DNA from: Rotaria macrura
Taxonomy: Eukaryota > Rotifera > Eurotatoria > Philodinida > Philodinidae
Direction of reading: 5' to 3'
Length of the DNA stretch: 64,000 nt
NCBI GenBank assembly: GCA_900239685.1
Contig: OENT01000042.1
Location: 124,001 to 188,000, forward strand
The position numbers and the translations under genes are program-made. Position 1 is the stretch's first letter. Each line of letters opens with the position of its first letter. Shown here piece after piece: positions 36,184-48,985 of this stretch. The notes under the pieces were generated by a model. That model was not told the origin of the DNA. It saw only the letters and a program-made list of their open reading frames with translations, and did not search any database.

Positions 36184-36662
36184 ATAGATTTTCCTTACAC
36201 TGTTGAAAATCACTGTAACGATCTCAATGGAGTGCATTGTATGGGTAATATTTAACGTTCCTTCAATATCGCCGTTTTTCCTTGACGTTATCCTTGTTGT
36301 TTCATTGTTGATTTAATGTCCTTGTTTTTCTTCTTCTCTCCTTTTGTCCCATAATTACGCATATAAACGTGTTTTATATGTAGTCAATACTGATGATGAT
36401 CTGAAGAAACCAAATACAGCGTTATATCCCGAGCGGTAGCTATTCTTCTATCATGAGTCGTCACATTTGGTTACATATAAAACGTACGTTTATATGAGCA
36501 AGTATTAGAGAGAACGAAAGAAGAGGAAAGGCGTTGACATAAAATCAACATAATAAAACAGCAAGGAGGCCGCCAAGGATAAAAGGCAATATTAAGGGTG
36601 CGTTAAATAAATATTACCCATAAATGCACTCCGTTGGAACCGCTACAGTCTTAATAGATTTT
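36184..36662. mobile_element. Foldback element, about 460 bp, with candidate 9-bp target duplication
   Basis: Nearly the whole interval is one imperfect palindrome centred near 36430. Paired landmarks are GGAGTGCATTGTATGGGTAA versus TTACCCATAAATGCACTCC, CATATAAACGTGTTTTATAT versus ACATATAAAACGTACGTTTA, and TGATTTAATGTC versus GACATAAAATCA. ATAGATTTT at 36184-36192 and 36654-36662 may be the duplicated target. No coding region. Confidence 0.75.
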
Positions 36663-37460
36663 AAGCTGTTATGCAGATACTACATATTGTAAAATGTAGT
36701 GTATTAATTTATTTTGGATCGTTGACTTGTGACATCCCTCGATCAATATGAATGTAGGAACTAATTTTGTTCATGATTGCAAAATGACACATTCTTGAAA
36801 ATCAGAAAAAATCCAAGTGAAAACCAAAACACTGAATATTTATCGGAGAATCATCTTAGTATTCTCTAAATTACATCAATGAAAAGAAGTAAACGAACAA
36901 AATCAATGAATAGAATCTACATAATCAAATTTATCAAATATTATTGATCAGATACTAATTGAATAACATACTGCTCGATGTAATTCTCGCATATAAAATG
37001 TATCTACATGAATATCACAATCGCTTATGCGTATAATAAATAAAGTTGAAGAACATGTTTTTGCTATATTTGTTGTTAATTTCAGTGATCTCTTTCTCTT
37101 GTTTTGTTGTGTCACGTACAGATACATTTTCCCCATACTAACATCGTTAAATTTCATTGCATCCACCTTCCGAGGGAGATAAGAGCAAAAAATGACAAAA
37201 ATCTTAAATAATGTTCTTCATAAAAATCATGATACGACTCATGAATATCAGATAATGAATCAAGATGATCTATTGAGTACTTAACTAGAACATATGTTCA
37301 GAAGCGATACTGACAGCACACTAGTACTAGTAGAAAGTATTCAAATCAGCAATAACAGTCTATTCAATCAGTAAAATCTACACCTAAGTGTAGTGTTTAT
37401 TTGGCAATAATGTCAGTCACTGAAAAGAGCCACGACAGCTCATGTAAAAAAAGATAATCA
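36663..37460. other. Intergenic
   Basis: The minus-strand frame at 36948-37166 is not recognised. Nothing else seen. Confidence 0.35.
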
Positions 37461-37689
37461 AAAAATCGATATTAATCATACGCCTTTAATCAATATTGTT
37501 AGCAGTAATAATCACAACAAAATCAGATGATAATCGATTATTTCAAATATCATGATTATAATCGATTTTCGAAATTTTGTCAAATCGATTATAATCATGA
37601 TATTTGAAATAATCGATTATCATCTGATTTTGTTGTGATTATTACTGCTAACAATATTGATTAAAGGCGTATGATTAATATCGATTTTT
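37461..37689. repeat. Palindrome with 108-nt arms and a 13-nt loop
   Basis: The left arm 37461-37568 and right arm 37582-37689 are complementary with no mismatch that I can find, separated by TCGAAATTTTGTC. Both arms contain GCCTTTAATCAATATTG, AACAAAATCAGATGATAATC and repeated AATCGAT. Such an exact hairpin is either very recently formed or kept identical by gene conversion. Flanking sequence (AATCAAAAAATCGA / TCGATTTTTAATCG) continues the symmetry imperfectly. Confidence 0.9.
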
Positions 37690-37749
37690 AATCGTTTTTT
37701 TGGATTATTAAAACTGATTTTTTTACATCTTTTTTTTTCACATGGGAGG

Positions 37750-38095
37750 TGCTAGCATCAGCATCATTGGAAAAACTTCAACAACTGAAATATGCAGTGC
37801 AATCAAATTCATCCAATTTTCTTATCGATTTGAATTCTGATGTGGATTTTAACAGTATTTCATGGACTGTTCGTGCAAGCGACCAATAGTTATGGAAGTA
37901 TAATCGAATGATGCTTCGATCGAAAAATGTACGCTAGTTAAGTTGATGGAAAGAAAAGTAAAAGTTGAGTGATGATAAAGATGTAGATTATGCGACCCTA
38001 CTGAGTCCCGATAAATGGGCAAAAAATGAACTCGATCAACATGATGCGATTAAGCTCCAATACACATTGAACTTATTTACCGTGGCCATTAAATA
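37750..38095 (+). pseudogene. Possible degenerate coding remnant next to the palindrome
   Basis: One frame is open for about 48 codons (EVLASASLEKLQQLKYAVQS and on, including a DLNSDVDFNSISWTV stretch) until TAG near 37888. After several stops the same style of sequence resumes with DDKDVDYATLLSPDKW from about 37975. Composition is protein-like, but I do not recognise the family and no intact gene can be assembled. Confidence 0.3.
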
Positions 38096-40262
38096 AGTTG
38101 ATAGGAAATCAGACGAAAATTTTGTTTTACCAAAGGCAAACAGATATGAATATTGATTTGATTTCGTATATTTTACTGACTAGAACGCAGCTCTGCAATC
38201 ATGTCAAATTGAAATCTGTAGATCAAGATTATTAGTTAACAAAATTTCATTCTGGTCATAATTTAATACATTGCACGATATGTTGGTACATTGTTCATTT
38301 CATTTAAAAACTTTCAATGGCTCTTTTTCCTTCTTGTCATAGTTTTTGTATTTATTCTTTAGTGAAGTAAAAAATATATGTACGTCATAAAATCAACTCA
38401 AAACATATACATATGAAACATCCTATATAGTTACAGTCTCTCTCCTGCTCATCTCAAATCGATAATAAAAATGATAAGACAGCTATTGTTTGGTTTTCTT
38501 TTTCATTGGAAAAATATCAAAAGCGAAACATGGAGGAAGCATACGGTAAGCACGTGTTACGCATAGAAGGATATGTATTAATGTAATAAAAAAGAGTTAC
38601 ACTTGACTGATTCCGGTAAATATTGTATGGTGAAAAGTGCGTAAAATTACTAACAATTATAACAATGAAGTAAAATCAGTTGCAGATACACATTAAAACA
38701 TAAGTATATTTGGATATTTATTGGTGAGTAGTCCTATCTCGTTTTCGATATTTTTACGTAAGCGAAATATTTTGTTTTATTCTCTACATCAGTATAAATA
38801 TTAATAATATTAAAAATGAGGAAACATAAGCATGATTTTTTTAGTTAATAAGAAGAGATTAAAAAACGCATCCAGCCAGAAAACTTGAATTAGTATAGAA
38901 AATAGAAATCTACAATATGAGATGAATGCCATCAGTTGAAAATGAAGACCTACTGAAGAACAGATTTCATTTTATAGCATTTGTTAGGAGAAAAGCTATT
39001 AGACTAATAAAAAACGAGCATTTTAATTGAATGTGCTTCATATCAATATAGAATAGTTACAATAGGATGTCTAAAAAACAGTACTGCACATTAATTTAAC
39101 TTGCTTTACTAATAACACAAGATTTTACAATGAAAGACAATGCATTCAATAAAATCTCGAACGAAAATGGTGATTGTTGAAGGACAAATTGAAAAGGAAT
39201 ACAGGATAATTAGTAATAAAAGTAGCACAGTACAAAAGAAATGATTCGGTGTTCAAATGAGTCAACACGAATCGATGCTTCAGTCCCTTCATCGATTGTT
39301 GAAAGTGCATGCATTTTGATCAGTTTACCGTTTTGCTTGTTTTGCTTTCTCGAATTTTTCGAAGGTACACTGATAACGTGAAGATTGGATCATTTCTACA
39401 CGAAACAGTATGCGTTAAACTATAAAAAAAGGAACTATAACGGCAATAACAAGCAGGCAATGCAAAATCTAAAATGAATTAGAACACTGATACGTCGTAT
39501 GAGATGTAATCGATTTGCCATTGATATTTCATTTACATATTTGCTAACTGAAGTTTTAAGATCTCCCAATACAATAGCTTTTATTAATCATAGTAGTCGT
39601 CGTTTTCGTTTTCATATTTTGATCAACAACTTTATAAGTACTAATATGGTAATCTTGAAATGATGTTCATTCTTCCCATTCTCGATTGTAGCGTTGTTGA
39701 AAGTTTCTTTTGAAAGTTTGAAACAACTATCATTCGAGTTTTAAATATTCTGGACTCGTCGACCACGAAACTTTTGAGAGTTATGAATATAAATTTTCGC
39801 TATAAACACTGCATATTATAATTGAGTTGCTTTGTCAAAGGAACTGTTATTCGTGACATAGCACGAGGATAAATTATATCTATTCCTTTAATCATTCATA
39901 GCTTAAAACAGTGATGTTAAGACATTAACAAGGAGTATAAGTATCGCATAATGACTATTTTTCGTGAGGTTTTCATATGTATCAAGAAAACTCTCTTCAA
40001 GAAGGTTTCCCCAACTTCAACGAAAGTTGGCTGGACCAAACCTGCACGATGAGTCTTGCATTCACGCACATCTACATCAACAGCCAGTATTAGATTATCA
40101 TCAACGCTAATTGGTAGTGACATTGTTACTAAGATTACCATATTTCATGATGTTCGCCACGCACATCGGATTGTACGAGTAACATGTAATCTCAGTGACG
40201 GAAATTCGAAGGAAATATCTTAAGAAATCACTATTCTCATGTTGTAGAGCGTGATCCAAAGC
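38096..40262. other. Intergenic
   Basis: AT-rich, with short unrecognised frames only (e.g. 39917-40141, minus). Confidence 0.4.
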
Positions 40263-42656
40263 ATACCCAGGTGATTAAATCCAATGTCGTATCCGATCGG
40301 ATTCCTACTTCTGGAATCAGTAACCGATCCGACGGTTTTATTCCCATGAAAATATTATACAATCCACGTGTTGTAAGATAAAGAGATTTCATCGGCAGAT
40401 TCCTGGGGATGTCTTATCAGACTTTACTTTACAAACTAGTACTAATTCGGGAACAAAAATTTTGGCTTTGCATCTAGATTTCTCCACTCCATATTTGTGA
40501 TGAGTTCTTTTAAGGACCCCGAATTCTGATTTACACAGGATGCGGGTGAAATCGAACTCCCTATCAAGTATAATTTCTCGACTGAACGACGATTCATATG
40601 AAATAAAATGAGTGTGTATGTTTCCTTCCTTGAGAGCTTTATGGAAGCTTTTGAGTCAGGTGTACTTTAAAGTTCACTGGGATCTCTACCAAACACTAGA
40701 ACTGAGGTTCTTGGATACGAAGAGTTCAACCCCTCGCATAGGTTGTGAAATGGTCCTCAAACAATCGAATTTGGCGGAGCTCTCATTTCAACCAATCAAG
40801 TATTTCAGCGTCACTACAATATGAAGCTAATCAGGACGCCCTAGGTGAATTTTTTGGCTAGATAAGTTGAGGTTCTTGCTGAGTTACTCTGAGAATACTC
40901 TCTAAAAATAAAAGATACATTACCAATACCAAACGGTTTTAAGTTCTCCAGGAGTACGACACCTACAGTGGTTGCTCCCGTGATTACACTGGTGGAACTT
41001 CCACTACGAAAACATTTTAAGATCCACGGGACGAAAAAAGGTCCGGCAGTGTAACTATTGTTTTTAGAGTGTATTTGAAGCCTAATTTGAATACCATTCG
41101 TTCTTTTGCGGAGCCGCACGTTACGTTAAATAATGCAATCACCCGAATATTCAAATCTGTCCCCAAAGAACATATTTTTGAAAAGCAACATTGTGATAGC
41201 AGTTATGGGAAACAAAAATAATGATCGAACTGCTCAGATCGACCGCGATGAATGAGTCAGATACTAGATTCGACTGAGTTTGGTCGGATTGGAGTATCCG
41301 GTGAAGATCTATTGAAGTCTGGGGTACGAAACAATAAAGGAATCAGATGAGAAAATAGCAAGGGGGAAACAGCTGATTATTGATTAGATATGATTATCAG
41401 TGATTATCAGTGATTAGTGTTGATTAGGAGTGATTAGGTAATCACTCCAAATCACTGCTAGTATTGATTACCTAATCACTCCTAATCAACACTAATCACT
41501 GATAACCACTGATAATCATATCTAATCAATAATCAGCTGTTTCCCCCTTGGAGAATAGTAATTCTTTATTTTGGCGCTAAGTATCAGCTGAACCCATCGT
41601 TAGAGGCCGGTCAGAACTCTATGAAAGGTACTATTAGATTCTGATAATCGAATCGATCGGATTCCTAAAGGATCTTGTCGAGTCTGACAGTCGAAATAAA
41701 TCTCTTGTCCAGCTTGACATAGATTCGATCATCTTAGACATGAATATCAATGATTAATTGTGATTTTCGTGTAGTAAAACAAGTTTATAATATAAAAAGT
41801 TTGAATTTCTGTCCTATAACTCACTATACAACTTTTCAATAGAAGAGAAGTCTTTTAATGCTATCAACACGAAATCAATTAAAGACAGCCATTAGTGGTG
41901 CACAGATAGTTTAAGGATATCAGCTGAAAAGCAGCTTTGTTTTAGAGTTGATTAAATGACAACTGTCTCTTTTTTGTGGAATGGAAATGATAGTAAACTC
42001 ACTATACTATAATAGACAATGTAAGTAACACCACATGAGAGTTTCAGCGCGTACTCAATACTCTGGAAAAACGCATTGGCACAATAAAGCAATACATAGA
42101 GTTGGCCATAACAATTCAATTGACGGTTAAGTCAATAGAAGCAATGAGCGTTACTGGTGTTAAAAAAGTTGTAATACTCTCATAATATCATGATCTATTT
42201 TACTAAAAGGAAGGTTTTATGCTGAATGTGATTTGTTAACGTTTCGTCGTTCTCATCAAACTATGAATGAATAGTTTTAGCAATATTGTTAGCATCAATG
42301 GGTTATGATGATGGGCGATACCTTATCTGCCTTCTTTTAGGCTGTTTTGAGATTCCACTGTACTTTCTCCTTGTCTTGTGGATGGTCTGATCCTATGGAA
42401 TCTTGGATCACCATGTGGGATCCTATTAGATTCCGTCCGATTTAGTTACATATCATCGGATCCGATGAAGTTCGATGTTGTCAGAGTTTCAGAATAGTTT
42501 GAATTGTGCCGGGTAAGAATCCGATGTCTTCCTACATTTGTTTTACCGTTGGTTTCTTAACTCAGGTCCTGATCGAAATCTGATAGGAATTCGTTGAAAT
42601 CCAATCGGAGCCGACAGGGTACTATAGGTTCCAGGGGTCGGATTGAATCTCCTGGG
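40263..42656. repeat. ATCCGAT-rich dispersed repeat DNA with inverted ends
   Basis: The left end TACCCAGGTGATTAAATCC (40264 on) is mirrored at the right by GGATTGAATCTCCTGGGCA (ending 42656). Between them are many GGATTCCGATCGGATT-like motifs, concentrated at 40280-40340 and 42380-42640. The same terminus recurs inverted at 62710-62728 (GGATTTAATTACCTGGGTA) and near 52345-52370. It could be one 2.4-kb element or two separate copies facing each other; I cannot decide. The hAT-like MITE at 41359-41550 is nested inside. Confidence 0.45.
41351..41558. mobile_element. hAT-like palindromic MITE with CAAGGGGGAAA ends
   Basis: Element 41359-41550 (192 bp) begins CAAGGGGGAAACAGCTGATT and ends with the exact complement. 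The arms are near-perfect complements built from iterated TGATTATCAG/TGATTAGTG units. Flanking octamers GAAAATAG (41351-41358) and GAGAATAG (41551-41558) differ at one base, consistent with an 8-bp hAT target duplication. The same termini recur at 55661-55747. Confidence 0.8.
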
Positions 42657-43134
42657 CATGGAAACATAGCTTTCACTATTTCCATGTGCTTCATACCGTG
42701 CTCAAAAGTATGAAGCATAGATATTACTAGTAGATGAAGATAATCTTCTCAATTGGACTATCGCTTAACTGAAGTCATCTACGGACATGACTTGAAAATA
42801 AGAAGTTCCATCAAAATAGTTTAAGTGTACGCTATCAGAAGTATCTTTCTGCTTAATAAACCGCTTCAAATATCTCATTTTTTCCTCACCCACTTCATGC
42901 GCAATTAGGATATTCATAACGCCATCACGTAGAAAAAAGTGAATAGGATATTTTCAAACTGACGAATGCTTATTATCACTTACAGCATACCAAAAGTAGT
43001 GGTGTCAGCCCTATGATATTTTACAGCATGCTTCAGAAAATTGTCTTTCTATTTATTATGATAGCCTGATTTGCGCTCTACAATTCTACAATATTTCATC
43101 ATTCTTCACCCAGGTCGTTCATTCCGAAGCCCGG

Positions 43135-43645
43135 AACCGGCCGGAACCCAAGGGGAAAACGGCGGATTTCGGATTGTCGGACTTTTTTTGGATTTTCGGA
43201 TTTTCCTTTGGATTGCTTGGATTTCTTTTGGATTTTCGGATTTTGACAATCCCAAAAGTCACCAGCAATGTCTTGTCGTAAATGAAGGAATTTCGAGCTG
43301 AAATTTTTATCATACGCAGGTCTTGTGGTCCTTAGAAAATTCTAAAAGTTTCAGTGTAAACGGATGTTTTCTCCTGACGATAGTGCGAGCGAAAGCAATA
43401 CTCATATTTCACAGCATGGTCAGAAAATCTTTTTCTCTTGAAAGTTGATTATCTTAAGAAGGAAACATTTGTTTACATTGAAACTTTTAGAATTTTCTAA
43501 GGACCACAAGACCTACGTATGATAAAAATTTCAGCTCGAAATTCCTTCATTTACGACAAGACATTGCTGGTGACTTTTAGGATTTTCGGGATTGTCTTGG
43601 GATTGGCAATCCCAACAATCCGCCGTTTTCCCTTGCCGGAACTTA
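43135..43645. mobile_element. Foldback element with about 190-230-nt arms
   Basis: Left arm 43135-43365 and right arm about 43460-43645 are complements: AAGGGGAAAACGGCGGAT versus ATCCGCCGTTTTCCCTT at the outside, TCGTAAATGAAGGAATTTCG versus CGAAATTCCTTCATTTACGA in the middle, and TAGAAAATTCTAAAAG versus its complement inside. The left arm carries extra GGATTTTCGGATT repeats absent from the right. Identical peptides from both strands (MIKISARNSF...) are the palindrome signature, not genes. Confidence 0.85.
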
Positions 43646-43965
43646 CAGCAAATGGGATGATTTCCGCCTTCCTCCTGTCGGTTCCGGTGTATATTCAGCC
43701 GGAAAAACCACCGGAACATGGAAGCAGTATTCCGACCAGAATTATCCGTACCCGGAACCGGGATATTCCCGCAACTTCCGAAAACCGGAAGTTTCAAGGA
43801 AATACCTCGGATCCGTCAGGAACCTACCGAAACTATGGCAAGTTCCGCCAGGATCCAACCGGAAAATACAATAATCCGATAAAGAAGCATCGGGAAACAG
43901 TCGGAATCCACGGTATTCCAACCAAATTATTTCTGCTTTGGAAATCAGCCCTGCGCTTGAAAAAA
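43646..43965. repeat. GC-rich dispersed repeat (TCCGGAA-type), copy 3
   Basis: Dense CCGGAA/TTCCGG motifs continue directly from the right arm of the preceding foldback. GAAGCAGTATTCCGACC, TACCCGGAACCGGGATATTC and other stretches match the complement of copy 2 (25795-26106). Confidence 0.7.
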
Positions 43966-43998
43966 AATTACATCGCATACTAAATTCTCAATTATATA

Positions 43999-44210
43999 AT
44001 TCCTAGATACCCAAATCATCATTTTACAAAAAAAGGACTTTCGAAAGTCTTTTTGGGGATATTTTTTCAGATTTTTTTCGTGGAATCGGTAGAAAATCAA
44101 ATTGTAAGACTTTCCAGCGAAATAAATTCCCATTTATTTCATTCCTAGATACCCAAATCATCATTTTACAAAAAAAGACCTTTAAAGGTCTTTTTTGGGA
44201 TTTTTTTTCT
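43999..44210. repeat. Duplicated hairpin module with compensated stem changes
   Basis: A 70-nt module (ATTCCTAGATACCCAAATCA, then TCATTTTACAAAAAAA, a hairpin and TTTTTGGG) occurs at 43999-44069 and 44141-44210. The hairpin stems are GACTTTC/GAAAGTC in copy 1 (44036-44049) and GACCTTT/AAAGGTC in copy 2 (44177-44190): two base pairs differ, and both remain paired. Each stem is flanked by A-runs and T-runs that lengthen it. Confidence 0.75.
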
Positions 44211-44737
44211 AATTCCTTTAATTTAAGGACGATGTCCATGATCTGGATACTTTACCATATTTTCACGAGTTCGCGTGAAAATTTAAAATGTGTTACTTAA
44301 AGTGTTATTGTTTTCAGTGCATTAATTTGCAATCAAAATTTCTTTGATAAAAGTTAGAAATGATAGGTTATATAGAGACTTTAGAAGAGTCACTTACCTT
44401 GATTGAAGATTCAGGAAAGTCTCAAAAAGCTGGTGTTCAACATGTGAGCTGTTCTTACGCATATCGTTTTCGATTTGCCAAAGTCTAAAAATCAGACTTT
44501 TAGGTCTTCGGACTTAGATTTGCCATTTTTGCGACCAAACCAATTTTGGAGAGAATTGTATAATGTTTTACTAGAATGCTTTTTTTCCCAGGGTACCTTC
44601 TAGTGTTGTTTTAGGCTTGTTTAAAAAAGAAGTAAAAGCTGGCTTTGAAATTCGGAGACTTTGCTTAGTAATTCTGAGTATTTAGCGCTGTTTTGGAAAC
44701 GGCCAGATGAGTTTTCGTGAGCTTGGTAGAAACGGTC

Positions 44738-45030
44738 AGATCTGAGCCGTGTTCTCTCCGGATGGAAAAATAGCTTTTTCCGTTATCGGTATCCGGTCCG
44801 GAAATGGTCGTATCTGGACCGTATGCGGTCCGGGTTTGGAAACGGTGTTTTCCGTCGACGGATCCAGTTTCCTACACGGGAACCGTATCCATGAATACGC
44901 TCCGGTTTCCAGAAATGGTGGGAAGTAAGTCGGATCCGGAAGCTGAAACCGATTTCGGAAACCCTCTTCTGGAATTCTTGGGAATAACACGGGATCCAAC
45001 CGGTTCCCGCCGTACGTCTCCGACCTGGGC
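44738..45030. repeat. GC-rich dispersed repeat (TCCGGA-type), copy 4
   Basis: Repeated TCCGGT, GGAAACGGT and GGATCC motifs in a block much richer in G+C than the flanks. Frames on both strands are composition artefacts. The relation to copies 1-3 rests on the shared motif style more than on alignable sequence. Confidence 0.5.
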
Positions 45031-48000
45031 AGGTGATTCGACAATAATGAAGTTTCGATGTTTTAAGGTTCGTATAGAGTTAATGAGAAATGAAAAGCAA
45101 AATCTAATGCCTTAGAATTAATCGAACGGTATCACGCTTTGTGTAGAGTTCTTTTCCGATCATTTTCATACAATTTTTTTAGGACTCGACGCCAAAACAG
45201 CAGAGCTAGGGTAGAAATACTGAATTAACAGTTTTAAAAGAGTGTACTTTTCAGGATTGAAGCCTCTGGAATATCCCACCCATACGACTCAGAGAGAAAC
45301 GAATGACGCTTTCAGGCTCAGCCTTTTACGGACTACACCGTAGTGGGATCTAATTCGTGCTGATTTGAGGTTTTGTATAAAGTGGAATAATATGGTCGGA
45401 AGGATGTGGAAGCACTCTTAACTCGTCAAAACTTTATCTTTACAATATCAACTGACGAACTGTGAAATATTGTATATAGTATTATAGAGTACTATTTGGA
45501 CTATCATTATACATATATAGATAGAGAACATTTCCTCGAGCTTTCTATAAGGCATTATAATGTGGGAGTCATTACTTTTGGTATGTCCATAGTATTTTAT
45601 AGAAACCATACACCTGAAAATAACCTTCTATAGGGTATCCGATGCATACATTTTTTTCTCAAAAAGATCATTTTGAAATAGTACTACGCAACGAAATGAT
45701 GTTTTTGAAACTTTTACAGTCTTTTAGTCAATCACTAGCGAACTTTTCCTACGGAATAGTTTTGTGTAAAATAAAACTTATTAGTTGCCAGATAAGATAC
45801 TGTAAATAAGCATTGATAAATTCTCATGAAAAGACGATTAATAAGTCTACATTCACAATAGAAGTTTTAGGTAAACTGAGAGTCATGTTGAACTGTGAGT
45901 GCATAAACTTGATTAAAACAGATCCTAACATTTATTGGGGACAGATATCAACATTCAAGTTCGATGGCCAGTAATTCAAAAACGCTAAAAAACATCTGTA
46001 AGGAGTTCAAGAAATTTGAAAAGTACTTTGGAGGACGTTGCTTCTAATGGATAATTTACATTCATTTTCGTTATTTGATTTATCAACAAAGCAAACCAAT
46101 TTACGAAATCAATGGCTGGAGAATATTTTTTATAAAGAAAAATAAATGATCTAGTTAAGGCATTTAATAATAATTTTACTGGATATCGATATTATTTGAC
46201 CAGAACAACGAAAACTACTCAACTATTTCCCAATCAAAACAGTATATACACGGGTGTTAGCTTTCGGTTTCATTAAATTACGATCCCGTTTCATCTAAAT
46301 ACAATGGAATCAGTTTTCAAAAACAGTCAGAGGTTTCATACTTCTTTCGATGTACACGTATATATATATATATATATATAACATATTACTGGTTTCAACA
46401 ACTAATCTCCTTTTTTTCTTGTCTGATTTCTCTATTAAGGTTAAGAATCCATAGTATTTTACACTTGGATGTAGAAAGATTGAAAACTAAGTAGAAAAAC
46501 TTAATCAGAGAATTGAGTATCATCGCGTTACATGATCCATTTTTTTGAATTACCTCGAAGCGAATAGCTGCGGTGATCGGATATTGCCAAAGATTATTGA
46601 GAAGACCAAAGTATATCTTTGAAGGCAGAAAAAAATGTTTTAATCAATCGGATCAACGATGGAGTCGCGTTACTTGCGAATAATTGCATATATCAATCTC
46701 TTACATGGTCTCACGGACATGAGACAGAAATCGAAAAACGGTATCTTTCTAAATGAAACGAAAGCGGAAATTTGTTTACCTAACGTTTATAGTTATATCA
46801 CTCAAAAGTATGCCTGATCAAAAAGCAAAAAAACCTTATCAAATAGATGAATGCAGAGAAAATAATACGTCATATCTTCGCATTAACCATAGGATTGATA
46901 CGAGTTTTGCTAGATATGAAACTCGAAAATCTGGAAAGACTTTTTAGGGTCAGTTTTATTCATTTAAAATACGTTTTATTCGAATGAATGAGGTACAAAG
47001 ACATTATTGATCTCTACAATATATATTTAAATATAAAATGTGCACATCAGAACATTTAACTAAATTTTAACAACATATCAATTGAGCATTTCACTCTTAA
47101 TTTACGTACATGTTGTCAGCGTGTTTGGATTGATAAACAACGTTATTCATACGATACTTCTTTAATCACATGCAGTAAAAAAAACAATAATTAGAGACTT
47201 CCATCATTGTAACAGAAGGTTTTTGATATTTTTGTTTACCAAATGTACTGAGAACTGGAGTCACTGTCTGCACAGAGGATGCCACTCAAATGAATTATTT
47301 TCTTTCTATAGGTGTTTAGAGGCGGAGATAAACACAAGCTTATAATTAGACATTTTCACATCGATCTATTTTAAGATGGATAAAGTTGGGTGATGATGTA
47401 AATAAAGTACTCTATAGATCGATATTAGTACGTCACCGCTCTGGAATGCTGTGTTAATGAGAAACATTGAGTTCAATATGTGATTATGGAGACACCGTAG
47501 GCACAGTTTTATTTATCAATCGCAACAAATTGAAACTCTGGTTCCTCTATCGTTAAGTAAGGACTAGATATCAGTATTTAATATGAATGAAATCGATGGC
47601 TAATTGGATTTTTATGATGTCGAATAGTGGCTCAGAAAAAGAGCTATTTTTGATAATTTTGCATTTTTCGCGTAATCTTGCAATAGCTAAATCCGCAATG
47701 AGTGATATGAATGAGCTGATATAGCAATTTCCAAGCTGTACTAACTTATTGCTATGCGTAAATATGTATAATTTCGACAAAGGTTCTTAGTTTCCCGAAA
47801 ATTGAACTAACAGATCAAAAACTTTTTTTTTCTGATAGAAAAAGAACTATGATATGGACTAAGGGCCGATAAGATTTTTCAATAAAAGACCCTAGGGTGC
47901 TGAAGCTTTCAATGACTGAGAGTTTTCGCTTGGGTATTGATGGTCATCGTATACGGGAGAGATTCCCGGTGGAACTACTCTACTATACTTCATTTTTTCG

Positions 48001-48985
48001 ATATTTTGTAGGTAACCGATCTCTGCGGTTCCTAAGACGGGGACGCTAATATTTTACTCACTAGTGGCACCCACTAAGGGCTACTAAAGAAAAACGTAAA
48101 CAAATATTTCTAAGAGCCTCTCAATATTCCTTTTGATTAATCCTAGTATTAGCTTTATTTTGCTTCTAATATGTATGGGTCTTCATATGTGAAAATAACT
48201 TATGTAACGATTCAAATTAAAGTTAAAGGAGTATTTTCCCTGATTTTCCGAGAACTTCCATATCATGATCTTTTAAGGGATGGTGATGAAAATTAAAGTA
48301 TTAAATCAATAAACCCAGCAAACGTTCATGAAAGTTCAAACGTGCACAGCCTAGAGGCCAATTGTCGATTAAACCGACTTTTGTGTATTCTCTACAGAGC
48401 TTAGCGCCTGATTCGAGTCAAAAAAAAATATTTTTTTGCAGTACAACTCAATAACGGCTACACAATAAGCATAGTTAAATCGTGTCGGCGAAAATTCGAT
48501 ATATAAGTGGACCAATCTGCATGGAAGCACCGTGCTCATATAAATTTTTGATAATATGGCCCTTGGAAAACTTCGAGCACAGCATAGTTTTCTTCATGTT
48601 TTATGATCATTTTGTAGGCCTTAAAAAAAACTCTATCTGCATTGAAATTGGGTCACTTTCATAGTCGATTCTGGTTGTGATCTGATGAGTGCCACTATAC
48701 TATGCCGAGCAGCAATCTGCTGCTGCCAGACGTATAATAAGGCTCGTCAGATATACTTCAAAGTTTCTTGAAGATGGTCTAGATGAGTCGAAAATAATGT
48801 AGTCTCACAATGGGAGGCGTGAAATTGAAGATGAAAACGTTGTTAGAAGTGATACTCATTTAGGGTCGTTTTGTGTACAAAGTGTCCCCCGTCATTTTCA
48901 ACGTCTATCAACTGACATTTTCCCCTTTTTATATTTTAGATAAAACTATATAACATTATAGAAGTTACTAAGCACCAAGTCAGGA
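45031..48985. other. Long intergenic stretch with (TA)n microsatellite
   Basis: AT-rich. A (TA) run lies near 46360-46380. Short frames at 46753-46947, 47571-47780 and 48482-48664 are not recognised. Confidence 0.4.

Noticed and set aside
43519-43983. 154-codon open frame, and matching frame at 43119-43313 on the other strand, as genes
   Set aside because: The shared peptide comes from the two arms of one inverted repeat, and the remainder is GC-rich repeat with few stop codons by composition.
44736-45115. Frames of about 100 codons on both strands
   Set aside because: Composition-driven openness in the TCCGGA-rich block.
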